Below are positions 6,203 to 13,929 of a stretch of DNA of 23,132 bases, piece by piece (the first letter of the stretch is position 1; every line of letters begins with the position of its first letter). The stretch is from DASXYG01 sp036502625 (GTDB taxonomy: Bacteria; Actinomycetota; Actinomycetes; Streptosporangiales; Streptosporangiaceae), in the NCBI GenBank assembly GCA_036502625.1, contig DASXYG010000039.1, forward strand, positions 1 to 23,132, read 5' to 3'. The position numbers and the translations under genes are program-made. The notes under the pieces are model-generated. The model was not told where the DNA came from. It ran no database searches and saw only the letters and a list, made by a program, of their open reading frames with translations.

Positions 6203-6610
6203 ATGGACGCCCTCTACACACGGCTGCTGGTGCGCGACTTCGCCGCCTGCTTCCGCTTCTACCACGCGGTCCTGCCCGAGCTCATCGGCGCCAAGCTGAT
6301 CAAGGGCGAGGAGGCCGGGCCGTACGCAAACTGGGACCTCGACGACGAGGCCGTGCTCGTGCTCTTCGACCGCGGCTTCATGGCCGGGGCCGCGGGCACG
6401 GCGGACCTCCCCGCCGAGCCCGCCCCGCACCAGGACACCCAGATGCTGGTGCTCCGCGTGGACGACGTCGACGCCGGCGCCCGGCTGTGCGTCCACCACG
6501 GCGCGCGCCTGGTCGCCGAGGCCCAGGACCGCCCCCAATGGGGCGAGAACCTCCGCACCGCCCACCTCCGCGACCCCCAGGGCACGCTGATCGAGCTCCA
6601 GGCGTACTGA
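6203..6610 (+). CDS. VOC-superfamily (glyoxalase/bleomycin-resistance fold) protein
   Basis: A 135-aa single-module vicinal-oxygen-chelate protein. It shows paired beta-alpha-beta-beta-beta repeats: LYTRLLVRDFAACFRFYHAVL at the start, then QMLVLRVDDVDAGARLCVHHGARLV and the end motif TAHLRDPQGTLIELQAY with the conserved C-terminal Glu. The first metal-ligand position (often His or Gln near residue 6) is not clearly a ligand here, so metal binding and catalysis are uncertain. The substrate is unknown. ATG 6203 lies 10 bases after the preceding stop with a weak ribosome-binding site, suggesting coupling with the Gln-rich-tail gene. It converges with a second, differently built VOC gene; I see no strong terminator in the 58 bp between them. 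Confidence 0.85.
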   Translation: MDALYTRLLVRDFAACFRFYHAVLPELIGAKLIKGEEAGPYANWDLDDEAVLVLFDRGFMAGAAGTADLPAEPAPHQDTQMLVLRVDDVDAGARLCVHHGARLVAEAQDRPQWGENLRTAHLRDPQGTLIELQAY

Positions 6611-6668
6611 TCCGTTCTTCAGGCGGCGGCCGTCGCACCCGCACGCTGGGCGCCGGGGCCAAGGCGGG

Positions 6669-7037
6669 CTACTCCGGAACGTGGCAGACCGCCTCCACGT
6701 TGTTGCCCTCGGGGTCGCGGACGAAGGCGCCGTAGTAGCCGGGGTGGTACTCCGGCCACTCGCGCGGTTCGTGCAGCACCTCGGCGCCCGCGGCAACCGC
6801 GGCGTCGAAGAACGCGCGGACCGCGGCGCGGTCGGGCGCCACGAAGGCCAGGTGGTTCTCCCGGCCCGGGCCCTCGGTGGTGGCCCGGCTGATCCAGAAG
6901 GTGGGCTGGGCGACGCCGTAACCCACCGCCTCGCCGAAATCCATCAGGCGCGTGCCGCCGAGCGGCGCCAGCACCGTGTCGTAGAAGACGCCATTGGCCG
7001 CCATGTCGGCGACCTGCACACCTGTGTGGTCCATCAT
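6669..7037 (-). CDS. VOC-superfamily protein with likely metal site
   Basis: A 122-aa vicinal-oxygen-chelate protein of the type beginning MMDHTGVQVADMAANGVFYDTVLAPLG. It carries the expected ligand candidates: His4 in DHTG, a His in ENHLAFVA and the Glu in GNNVEAVCH. It also has PGYYGAFVRDPEGNN, common in this subgroup. It is probably a cytoplasmic metal-dependent lyase, isomerase or dioxygenase-like protein of unknown substrate. Two ATGs in tandem (7037 and 7034) could start translation. GAGGG (7050 to 7046 on the minus strand) is 8 bases ahead of the first. That site and the first AUG lie inside a large palindrome, so expression is likely to be regulated there. It lies downstream of msrA on the same strand with a 58-bp gap. 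Confidence 0.88.
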   Translation of the reverse strand: MMDHTGVQVADMAANGVFYDTVLAPLGGTRLMDFGEAVGYGVAQPTFWISRATTEGPGRENHLAFVAPDRAAVRAFFDAAVAAGAEVLHEPREWPEYHPGYYGAFVRDPEGNNVEAVCHVPE

Positions 7038-7069
7038 GTGTCACACCCTCGCACGAGGGTGTGACACAT
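7036..7069. repeat. 34-bp near-perfect palindrome between msrA and the VOC gene
   Basis: Arms ATGTGTCACACCCTCG (7036-7051) and its exact reverse complement (7054-7069) flank only two bases, CA. In minus-strand RNA it would form a 16-bp stem with a very tight loop. The 3' arm contains the GAGGG ribosome-binding site, and the stem reaches the first two bases of the VOC start codon. Read as DNA it is a symmetrical operator with half-sites TGTGTCACACCCTCG. Read as RNA it is either a translation-blocking hairpin or an msrA terminator; no T-run follows. Confidence 0.85.
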
Positions 7070-7095
7070 ACGGCCGGACGCGGGCGTACGGCGGG

Positions 7096-7764
7096 TCACT
7101 CCGCGGGCGCGACGCCGATCGGGCAGGCCACGCCGGTGCCGCCGGCGCCGCAGTAGCCGTTCGGGTTCTTCGCGTCCGAGAGGTACTGCTGGTGGTAGTC
7201 CTCCGCGAAGTAGAACGCGCCGCGGGGGATGATCTCGGTGGTGATCTGGCCGTAGCCGGCGCGGTCGAGCACCTTCTGGTAGGCGTCGCGCGAGGCTTCG
7301 GCGGCGGCGCGCTCCTGGTCGTCGCCGTAGAAGATGATCGAGCGGTACTGGCTGCCGATGTCGTTGCCCTGGCGCATGCCCTGAGTGGGGTCGTGCGACT
7401 CCCAGAAGATCTTGAGCAGCCGGTCGTACGACGTCACCGCCGGGTCGTAGACCACCCGGACGGCCTCGGCGTGGCCGGTCATGCCCGAGCAGACCTCTTC
7501 GTACGTCGGGTTGGGCGTCGTGCCGCCCGCGTAGCCGACGGACGTGGAGACGACGCCCTCGGCCTCCCAGTACTTCCGCTCCTCGCCCCAGAAGCAGCCG
7601 AGCGCGAACTCCGCCACCTTCGTGCCGGCGGGGTACGGCGGTGCCAGCGGCGCGTCGAGGACCGCGTGGCGGCCCGCTACCGGAATCGGGGTGTCCCGCC
7701 CGGGCAGCGCGTCCGCGGCCGCGACCACGCGCGTCTTGTCATGACCGAAGCCGAAAAGGCTCAC
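7096..7764 (-). CDS. msrA: Peptide-methionine (S)-S-oxide reductase
   Basis: A 222-aa cytoplasmic repair enzyme that reduces methionine-(S)-sulfoxide in proteins and free methionine with thioredoxin. The catalytic motif is GCFWGEE with Cys57. Further marks are GYAGGTTPNPTYEEVCSGMTGHAE, the FWESHDPTQGMRQGNDIGSQYRS segment, and resolving cysteines near the end (NGYCGAGGTGVACP, Cys205 and Cys214), a three-cysteine layout like E. coli MsrA. It has the N-terminal extension (residues 1-48) of the longer class. GTG 7764 is supported by GGAGGG about 7 bases upstream. It lies 67 bp from the polyprenyl synthase stop, and a SigR/SigH-like promoter sits in that gap, so it is probably transcribed on its own under thiol-oxidative stress. 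Confidence 0.95.
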   Translation of the reverse strand: MSLFGFGHDKTRVVAAADALPGRDTPIPVAGRHAVLDAPLAPPYPAGTKVAEFALGCFWGEERKYWEAEGVVSTSVGYAGGTTPNPTYEEVCSGMTGHAEAVRVVYDPAVTSYDRLLKIFWESHDPTQGMRQGNDIGSQYRSIIFYGDDQERAAAEASRDAYQKVLDRAGYGQITTEIIPRGAFYFAEDYHQQYLSDAKNPNGYCGAGGTGVACPIGVAPAE

Positions 7765-7798
7765 CGGTGTTCCCTCCTCAGTACGCGTACGACCAACT

Positions 7799-7826
7799 CA
7801 ACACGGCCCGCGGCACCGGTGTTCCG
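7799..7826 (-). promoter_or_regulatory. Putative SigR/SigH-type promoter of msrA
   Basis: On the minus strand CGGAAC (7826 to 7821) is followed after exactly 18 bases by GTTG (7802 to 7799). This fits the thiol-stress ECF promoter pattern of actinobacteria (GGAAT/C, 18 bp, GTT). The implied transcription start near 7791 would give a leader of roughly 27 nt containing the msrA ribosome-binding site. Methionine sulfoxide reductases are known members of the SigR regulon in Streptomyces. The site lies wholly in the gap between the polyprenyl synthase stop and msrA. Confidence 0.6.
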
Positions 7827-7831
7827 AACGG

Positions 7832-8842
7832 TCAGCCGGTGCGTTCCACCACGAAGTCGCACAGCGCCTCGAAGGCGTCGCGCGCGGTCGACTCGGGCAG
7901 CTTGAGGATCTCCGTACGCGCGGTGTCGGCCCAGCGGTGGGTGTCGGCGCGGGCGGTGGCCATGGCCGCGTCGGCGCGCAGCAGCGCCAGCGCCTCGGCG
8001 TGGCGGGCGTCGTCGTCGCTGAGGTCGGAGGCGAGCAGCTCGCGCAGGCGCGCGCCGGACGGCTCGGAGGACCGCAGCGCGTACAGCATCGGCAGCGTCA
8101 GCACGCCCTCGCGGAGGTCGGTGCCCGGGGTCTTGCCGGACTCGACGGACTCGCTGGTGATGTCGAGGATGTCGTCGGAGAGCTGGAACGCGACGCCGAT
8201 GGCCTCGCAGGCGCGGGTCACGATGTCGACGCTGGCGGCGTCGGCGCGGGCGAACATCGCGCCGAACCGGCCGGACGTCGCGATCAGCGAGGCCGTCTTG
8301 TCGGCCACGACCTCCATGTAGTGCTGCAACCGGTCGTCGCCGGGGCGCGGGCCGACCGTCTCCTGGATCTGGCCGTGCACGAGCCGGGAGAACGTACGGG
8401 CCTGGAGGCGTACGGCCTCGGGGCCGAGTCCGGCCACGACATCGGAGGCGCGGGCGAACAGGAGGTCGCCGGTGAGGATCGCGACCGTGTTGTCCCACCG
8501 GGAGTTGGCGCTGGCCTCGCCGCGGCGCAGCGCCGCCTCGTCCATGACGTCGTCGTGGTAGAGCGTGGCCAGGTGGGTCAGCTCGACGACCACGGCGGCC
8601 GGCACGATCTCCGCCGCCGTGGCGTCACCGAAGTGGGAGGCCAGCAGCACCAGCGTCGCGCGGAACCGCTTGCCGCCCGCGTCGACGAGGTGGCGGGACG
8701 CCTCGGTGATGAAGGCGTCCTCGCTGCGCACGGCGGTGCGCAGCCGCTCCTCCACCTCTTCGAGCCCACGTGCGAGGTCGGCCGCGAGCGCGTCGTCGAC
8801 CGTGGGCAGGCCGAAGGGCGCCGCTGTACTCGGCTGGCTCAA
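7832..8842 (-). CDS. Long-chain all-trans polyprenyl diphosphate synthase (likely menaquinone side chain)
   Basis: A 336-aa trans-isoprenyl diphosphate synthase that extends an allylic diphosphate with isopentenyl diphosphate. It has GGKRFR (56-61, diphosphate binding), first Asp-rich motif DDVMD (97-101), KT at 182-183, and second Asp-rich motif DDILD (223-227). Small Ala92, five residues before the first motif, favours a long chain rather than C15/C20. The position right after nuoN suggests it makes the menaquinone tail for the quinone pool; exact chain length cannot be read. The start is TTG 8842, with an in-frame stop two codons upstream and a GGGAG about 10 bases ahead, so little upstream extension is possible. 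It lies 47 bp downstream of nuoN and may be read through from the nuo message. Confidence 0.92.
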   Translation of the reverse strand: MSQPSTAAPFGLPTVDDALAADLARGLEEVEERLRTAVRSEDAFITEASRHLVDAGGKRFRATLVLLASHFGDATAAEIVPAAVVVELTHLATLYHDDVMDEAALRRGEASANSRWDNTVAILTGDLLFARASDVVAGLGPEAVRLQARTFSRLVHGQIQETVGPRPGDDRLQHYMEVVADKTASLIATSGRFGAMFARADAASVDIVTRACEAIGVAFQLSDDILDITSESVESGKTPGTDLREGVLTLPMLYALRSSEPSGARLRELLASDLSDDDARHAEALALLRADAAMATARADTHRWADTARTEILKLPESTARDAFEALCDFVVERTG

Positions 8843-8865
8843 CGCTCAAGGCTCCCGGGGTCGTT

Positions 8866-8887
8866 CTCGGCCCGTCGCCGGGCCGGG
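8866..8887 (-). terminator. Weak hairpin after nuoN
   Basis: Arms CGGCCCG (8868-8874) and CGGGCCG (8879-8885) form a 7-bp GC stem with a 4-base loop, extendable by one wobble and one GC pair. It begins 3 bases past the nuoN stop and has no T-run. It could attenuate transcription between nuoN and the polyprenyl synthase gene, or simply protect the nuo message end. Confidence 0.35.
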
Positions 8888-8889
8888 GG

Positions 8890-10449
8890 TCACTGGACGA
8901 ACAGTTGGGACGCCGCCTTGTCGGCCAGATCGAGCGCCCACTGCGGCAGCACCCCAAGTACGAGGGTAACCGCAACGCCGAGGGCCACGGCTGTGCCGGT
9001 CAGCACACTCGGGACCACGACCACCGGGCCGTCGGCCGCCGGCTCGCTGAAGAACATGAGCACGATCAGCCTGATGTAGAAGAACGCCGCCACCGCGCTG
9101 CTCACCACACCGACGATGACCAGCGGCGTCGCACCTCCGGCGATGGCCGCCTGGAACACCGCGAACTTGCCGGTGAAGCCGCTCGTCAGCGGGATGCCCG
9201 CGAACGCCAGCAGGAACAGGCCCATCGCACCGGCCAGCCACGGCGACCGCTTGCCGAGCCCGGCCCAGCGCGACAGGTGGCTGGCCTCACCGCCGGTGTC
9301 GCGCACCAGGGTGACGAGCGCGAACGCGCCGATGGTGGTGAAGCCGTACGCGGCGAGGTAGAACAGCGAGCCCATCAGGGCCTGCTCGCTGGCCGCGACG
9401 AACGCCGTCAGCACGAACCCGGCGTGCGCGATCGAGGAGTACGCGAGCATCCGCTTGATGTCGGTCTGCGTGATCGCGATGACCGCGCCGACGACCATCG
9501 TGAGGATCGCCACCGCCCACATGGCCGGGCGCCAGTCCCAGCGCATGCCGTCGAGCGCGACGTAGAAGACGCGCAGCAGCGCGCCGAACGCGGCGACCAG
9601 TGTGCAGGACGCCATGAGCGCGGTGATCGGGGTCGGCGCGCCCTGGTAGACGTCCGGCTTCCACATGTGGAACGGCACCGCGCCCAGCTTGAACAGCAGG
9701 CCGATGCCGAGCAGCGCGATGCCGATGAGCAGCAGGCCGTCCATGCCGCTGACGGTGGCCACCTTGTCGGCGATGTCGGACAGCCGGACGCTGCCCGCGA
9801 AGCCGTACAGCAGCGCCGAGCCGTACAGGAAGAACGCCGAGGAGAACGCCCCGAGCAGGAAGTACTTCATCGCGGCCTCCTGCGACAGCAGGCGGCGACG
9901 GCGGGCGAGCCCGCACATGAGGTACAGCGGCAGCGACAGCACCTCGAGCGCGACGAACATCGTGATCAGGTCGTTCGACGCGGGGAACAGCATCATGCCG
10001 CCGACGGAGAACAGCGTCAGCGGGAAGATCTCGGTGTGGCCGCCGCGGTCGGCGGTCTCCCGCTCCTCCGCGCTGCCCGGCACGGCCGCCGCCTGCGCGG
10101 CGAACGCGCGGGTGTCGGCGCGGTCGTCGGCGATCAGCAGCAGGCTGACGAAGGCCAGCACCAGGATCGTGCCCTGGAGGAACAGCGTCGGGCCGTCCAC
10201 GCCGACCGAGCCCTCGGCGGCGATGTGCCGGGTGTGCCCGGCGGCGAGGACGATCGTCTGGACGAACGCGGCCACCACGGCGAGCAGCGCGACCACGATC
10301 TGCGCGGCACGGCGGGACGTACGGGGCCAGAACGCCTCGAACAGCACGCCCAGCACGGCCGCGCCGAACACGATCAGCATCGGCGCGAGCTGGTCGTACT
10401 CAAGGTGCGGCATCGGGATGTTGCCCGCAGCGAGCACGGTCTGGCTCAC
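8890..10449 (-). CDS. nuoN: NADH-quinone oxidoreductase subunit N
   Basis: A 519-aa antiporter-like membrane subunit of complex I, one of three proton-pumping modules with NuoM and NuoL, with about 14 membrane helices. It contains the proton-antiporter core: FVALEVLSLPLYLM, AMKYFLLGAFSSAFFLYG, then LFKLGAVPFHMWKPDVYQGAPTPITALMA with the conserved Lys, and TQTDIKRMLAYSSIAHAGF. GTG 10449 overlaps the nuoM stop by 4 bases (GTGA), so the two are translationally coupled. A charged loop (about residues 107-138, DDRADTRAFAAQ to ERETADRGG) lengthens the region between early helices; this is common in actinobacterial NuoN. Confidence 0.96.
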   Translation of the reverse strand: MSQTVLAAGNIPMPHLEYDQLAPMLIVFGAAVLGVLFEAFWPRTSRRAAQIVVALLAVVAAFVQTIVLAAGHTRHIAAEGSVGVDGPTLFLQGTILVLAFVSLLLIADDRADTRAFAAQAAAVPGSAEERETADRGGHTEIFPLTLFSVGGMMLFPASNDLITMFVALEVLSLPLYLMCGLARRRRLLSQEAAMKYFLLGAFSSAFFLYGSALLYGFAGSVRLSDIADKVATVSGMDGLLLIGIALLGIGLLFKLGAVPFHMWKPDVYQGAPTPITALMASCTLVAAFGALLRVFYVALDGMRWDWRPAMWAVAILTMVVGAVIAITQTDIKRMLAYSSIAHAGFVLTAFVAASEQALMGSLFYLAAYGFTTIGAFALVTLVRDTGGEASHLSRWAGLGKRSPWLAGAMGLFLLAFAGIPLTSGFTGKFAVFQAAIAGGATPLVIVGVVSSAVAAFFYIRLIVLMFFSEPAADGPVVVVPSVLTGTAVALGVAVTLVLGVLPQWALDLADKAASQLFVQ

Positions 10450-11984
10450 TGGTGCGCCCCCTTCTGGTCAGCGGCCGCGGGTACGGCCGGCTTGGGGTCG
10501 GTGACCTGGGTGTTCACCATCGTGTGCTTGACGGCCGGGTCGATGATGTTCAGCAGCGGCTTCGGGAAGAAGCCGAAGACCACGAGCAGCAGGACCAGAG
10601 GCGCGATCGCCCACTTCTCCCGCGCGTTGAGGTCCTTCATGCCCTTGACCTTCTCGCTGACCGGGCCGGTCATCGTCCGCTGGTAGAGCCACAGCATGTA
10701 GACGGCGGCCAGCACGATGCCGACCGTCGCGATGATCGCCGGCACCCGGTAGCGGGTGAACGAGCCGATCAGCACCATGAACTCGCTGACGAACGTGGAC
10801 AGGCCGGGCAGCGCCAGGCCGGCGAGGCTCGCCAGCAGGAACGCGCCGGCCATGACCGGCGCGACCTTCTGGACGCCGCCGAAGTCGGCGATGCGGCCGG
10901 ACCGCTGCCGGGCGATCATGAACCCGGCCAGGATGAACAGCAGGCCGGTGGAGAACCCGTGGTTCACCATGTAGAGCGTCGCCCCGGACTGGCCCTGCGA
11001 GGTCATCACGAAGACGCCGAGGCCGATGAAGCCGAAGTGGGAGATCGAGGTGTACGCGATCAGCCGCTTGAGGTCCGTCTGCCCGATCGCCACGATCGCG
11101 CCGTAGATGATGCCGATCACCGACAAGGCGATGACCACCGGCGTGAAGAACTTCGCAGCGGACGGGAACAGCTCCAGGCAGTAGCGCAGCATGCCGAACG
11201 TGCCGACCTTGTCGAGCACGCCGACCAGCAGCACCGCGGCCCCGGCCGGCGCGTTGCCCGCGGCGTCCGGCAGCCAGGTGTGGAACGGCCACAGCGGCGC
11301 CTTGATCGCGAACGCCAGGAAGAAGCCGAGGAACAGCCACTTGGCGGTGGTCTCGTTGATGTGCAGGCCCACGAGCGCCTGGAACAGGAACGTGCCCTGG
11401 CCGGCCTTGTTGGAGATGACGTACAGGCCGATCACCGAGGCCAGCATCAGCAGGCCGCCGAAGAGGCTGTACAGCAGGAACTTCACCGCGGCGTACGACC
11501 GCTGCGCGCCGCCGTACCTCCCGATCATGAAATACATCGGGATGAGCATGGCCTCGAAGAAGACGTAGAAGAGGAAGATGTCGGTCGCCGCGAAGACGCC
11601 GACCATCATCGTCTCCAGCACCAGGATCAGCGCGAAGTACGCCTTGACGCTGCCCTTGCTGCCCTCGGCGTCGTTCCACGACGCCAGCACCACGATCGGC
11701 ACGAGCACGGTGGACATCAGGATCAGCACCAGCGCGATGCCGTCGACGCCCAGGCCGTAGTGGATCCCGAACTGCGGGATCCAGTCGTACGTCTCGGTGA
11801 ACTGGAAGCGCGGCCCGCCGGGCGTGAACTGGACCGCCATGATCACCGAGAGCACGAACGTGACGATCGAGATCAGCAGGGTGATCTGCTTGGCCGCCAG
11901 GTCACGGCCCTTGGGCAGCGCCGCCACCAGCACCGCGCCCACGAGCGGGACGGCGCCGATCACGGTCAGCCATGGGAAACTCAT
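10446..11984 (-). CDS. nuoM: NADH-quinone oxidoreductase subunit M
   Basis: A 512-aa antiporter-like proton-pumping subunit of complex I. The key acidic residue is in FYVFFEAMLIPMYFMIG and the broken-helix Lys in IKAPLWPFHTWLPDAAGNAPAGAAVLL. TDLKRLIAYTSISHFGFIGLG is the second half-channel region. The LPDAAGNAPAGAA stretch replaces the LPDAHTEAPTAGS form of many bacteria, which I believe is usual for actinobacteria. ATG 11984 directly follows the nuoL stop (TAAATG, no gap), and the end overlaps nuoN by 4 bases. Confidence 0.97.
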   Translation of the reverse strand: MSFPWLTVIGAVPLVGAVLVAALPKGRDLAAKQITLLISIVTFVLSVIMAVQFTPGGPRFQFTETYDWIPQFGIHYGLGVDGIALVLILMSTVLVPIVVLASWNDAEGSKGSVKAYFALILVLETMMVGVFAATDIFLFYVFFEAMLIPMYFMIGRYGGAQRSYAAVKFLLYSLFGGLLMLASVIGLYVISNKAGQGTFLFQALVGLHINETTAKWLFLGFFLAFAIKAPLWPFHTWLPDAAGNAPAGAAVLLVGVLDKVGTFGMLRYCLELFPSAAKFFTPVVIALSVIGIIYGAIVAIGQTDLKRLIAYTSISHFGFIGLGVFVMTSQGQSGATLYMVNHGFSTGLLFILAGFMIARQRSGRIADFGGVQKVAPVMAGAFLLASLAGLALPGLSTFVSEFMVLIGSFTRYRVPAIIATVGIVLAAVYMLWLYQRTMTGPVSEKVKGMKDLNAREKWAIAPLVLLLVVFGFFPKPLLNIIDPAVKHTMVNTQVTDPKPAVPAAADQKGAHQ

Positions 11985-13916
11985 TTACAGCCTCACCATC
12001 AGCAGCGCGGCGACCACGAGCGCGGCCCCGAGGAACATAGAGAGTGCGTACGAACGGACGAAGCCGGTCTGCCATCTGCGCAGCCGTCCCGACGTCCCGC
12101 CGATCGTCGCGGCGATCGAGTTGACCAGCCCGTCCACGCCCCGGTTGTCGAGGTAGACGGCGATGCGGGTCAGCCACTGGCCGGGCCGCATGAACGCCGT
12201 CTCGTTGATCGCGTCGCCGCCGAGGTCGCGCCGCGCCCACCAGGTGAGCACGTGGCCGCGCGGCGCGGTGGCCGGCACGCTGCGCCGGCCGTACTGCACC
12301 CACGCGAGCCCGGCGCCCAGCAGCATCAGCACGAACAGCACGATGCCCGCGGGGGTGACCGCGCTGAACCCGTGCTCCTCGGCCGGCGCGCCGACCACCG
12401 GGGCGAGGAAACCGGTCAGCCGGTTGCCGGAGACCAGGAACGCGCCGCCGCCCACCGAGCCGATCGCGAGGACCATCATCGGGACCGTCATCGACTTCGG
12501 CGACTCGTGCGGGTGCACGCCTTCGTCCCAGCGCTTCTCGCCGAAGAACGTCATGAACATGACGCGGGACATGTAGTACGCGGTCAGCGCCGCGCCGACG
12601 ATCATGGCGACGGCCAGGATCGTGCCGGACGTGCCGCCCTTGTCCAGCGCCGCCTCGATGATCGCGTCCTTCGTCCACCAGCCGGCGAGGCCGGGGAAGC
12701 CGATGATCGCGAGGTAGCCGAGGCCGAAGGTGGCGAACGTGAGCGGCATGTACTTGCGCAGCGCGCCGTACTTCCGCATGTTCACCTCCTCGTTCATGCC
12801 GTGCATGATCGACCCGGCGCCGAGGAAGAGGCCGGCCTTGAAGAAGCCGTGCGCGAGGAGGTGCGCGATGGCCGCGGCGTAGCCGATCGGCCCGAGCCCG
12901 GCGGCCAGGATCATGTAGCCGATCTGGCTCATGGTCGAACCGGCGAGCGCCTTCTTGATGTCGTCCTTCGCGCAACCGATGATCGCACCGGCGAGGAGCG
13001 TGACCGCGCCGACGATCGTGACGACGAGCTGCGCGTCGGGTGAGGCGTTGAAGATCGGGTTGGACCGGACGACCAGGTAGACGCCCGCGGTGACCATGGT
13101 GGCCGCGTGGATGAGCGCGGACACCGGGGTCGGGCCCTCCATGGCGTCCAGCAGCCACGACTGGAGCGGCACCTGCGCGGACTTGCCGCACGCGCCGAGC
13201 AGCAACAGCAGCCCGATGGCGGTGACCGTGCCCTTGTTCGCCTGGCCGATGTGCGCGAAGACGCCCTCGAACGACACGTTGTTGAACGTGGCGAACATCA
13301 GCATGATCGCGATCGACAACCCGAGGTCGCCGACGCGGTTCACGATGAACGCCTTCTTCGCCGCGACCGCCGCGGACGGCTTGTGCTGCCAGAACCCGAT
13401 CAGGAGGTACGAGGCGAGGCCCACACCCTCCCAGCCGATGTACAGGCCCACGAAGTTGTCGGACAGGACGAGCAGCAGCATCGCCGCGACGAAGAGGTTC
13501 AGGTAGGCGAAGAACTTCCGCCGGTTCTCGTCGTGGCTCATGTAGCCGACCGAGTAGATGTGGATCAGCGAGCCCACGCCGGTGATCAGCAGCGCGAACG
13601 ACAGCGAGAGCGGGTCCAGCAGGACCCCGATGTCGACCTTGAACGCCCCGGTCGCGATCCACTGGAACACGTGCACGGAGTGACTGCGCCCGGACGCCGG
13701 TAGGCCCAGCATCTGGAAGAACAGGATCGCGCCGTACACGAAGCTGGCCAGCGACATCACGACGCCGAGCAGGTGACCCCACTTGTCCGTACGGCGGCCG
13801 CCCAGCAGCAGGACGGCCGCGCCGATCAGCGGGAACGCGATCAGCAGCCAGGAGGCGTGCTCGATCCCTCCCGTCGCAGCCTGGGTCACGGCATGCGCGT
13901 CTTCGGCAAGCAACAC
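11985..13916 (-). CDS. nuoL: NADH-quinone oxidoreductase subunit L
   Basis: A 643-aa distal antiporter-like subunit of complex I that includes the long lateral helix at its C-terminus. Conserved parts are LYIGWEGVGLASYLLIGFW (catalytic Glu), AFIVNRVGDLGL, PLQSWLLDAMEGPTPVSALIHAATMVTAGVYL, AKDDIKKALAGSTMSQIGYM and AHLLAHGFFKAGLFLGAGSI. GTG 13916 is preceded by AGAGGGG at about 8 bases. The gap to nuoK is 13 bases and the end touches nuoM. The last helix ends VVAALLMVRL. Confidence 0.97.
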   Translation of the reverse strand: MLLAEDAHAVTQAATGGIEHASWLLIAFPLIGAAVLLLGGRRTDKWGHLLGVVMSLASFVYGAILFFQMLGLPASGRSHSVHVFQWIATGAFKVDIGVLLDPLSLSFALLITGVGSLIHIYSVGYMSHDENRRKFFAYLNLFVAAMLLLVLSDNFVGLYIGWEGVGLASYLLIGFWQHKPSAAVAAKKAFIVNRVGDLGLSIAIMLMFATFNNVSFEGVFAHIGQANKGTVTAIGLLLLLGACGKSAQVPLQSWLLDAMEGPTPVSALIHAATMVTAGVYLVVRSNPIFNASPDAQLVVTIVGAVTLLAGAIIGCAKDDIKKALAGSTMSQIGYMILAAGLGPIGYAAAIAHLLAHGFFKAGLFLGAGSIMHGMNEEVNMRKYGALRKYMPLTFATFGLGYLAIIGFPGLAGWWTKDAIIEAALDKGGTSGTILAVAMIVGAALTAYYMSRVMFMTFFGEKRWDEGVHPHESPKSMTVPMMVLAIGSVGGGAFLVSGNRLTGFLAPVVGAPAEEHGFSAVTPAGIVLFVLMLLGAGLAWVQYGRRSVPATAPRGHVLTWWARRDLGGDAINETAFMRPGQWLTRIAVYLDNRGVDGLVNSIAATIGGTSGRLRRWQTGFVRSYALSMFLGAALVVAALLMVRL

Positions 13917-13929
13917 GTGCCCAACCCCT

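Noticed and set aside
6611..6668. Bidirectional terminator between the two convergent VOC genes
   Set aside because: Only a 5-bp GC match with a loop of roughly 20 bases could be found, which is too weak in DNA this rich in GC.
5077..6796. Minus-strand open frames across the Gln-rich-tail and VOC genes (5077-6204, 5807-6796)
   Set aside because: Leu/Arg/Gly-rich shadow translations of the plus-strand CAG/CCG-rich coding sequence, with no recognisable fold or plausible start.
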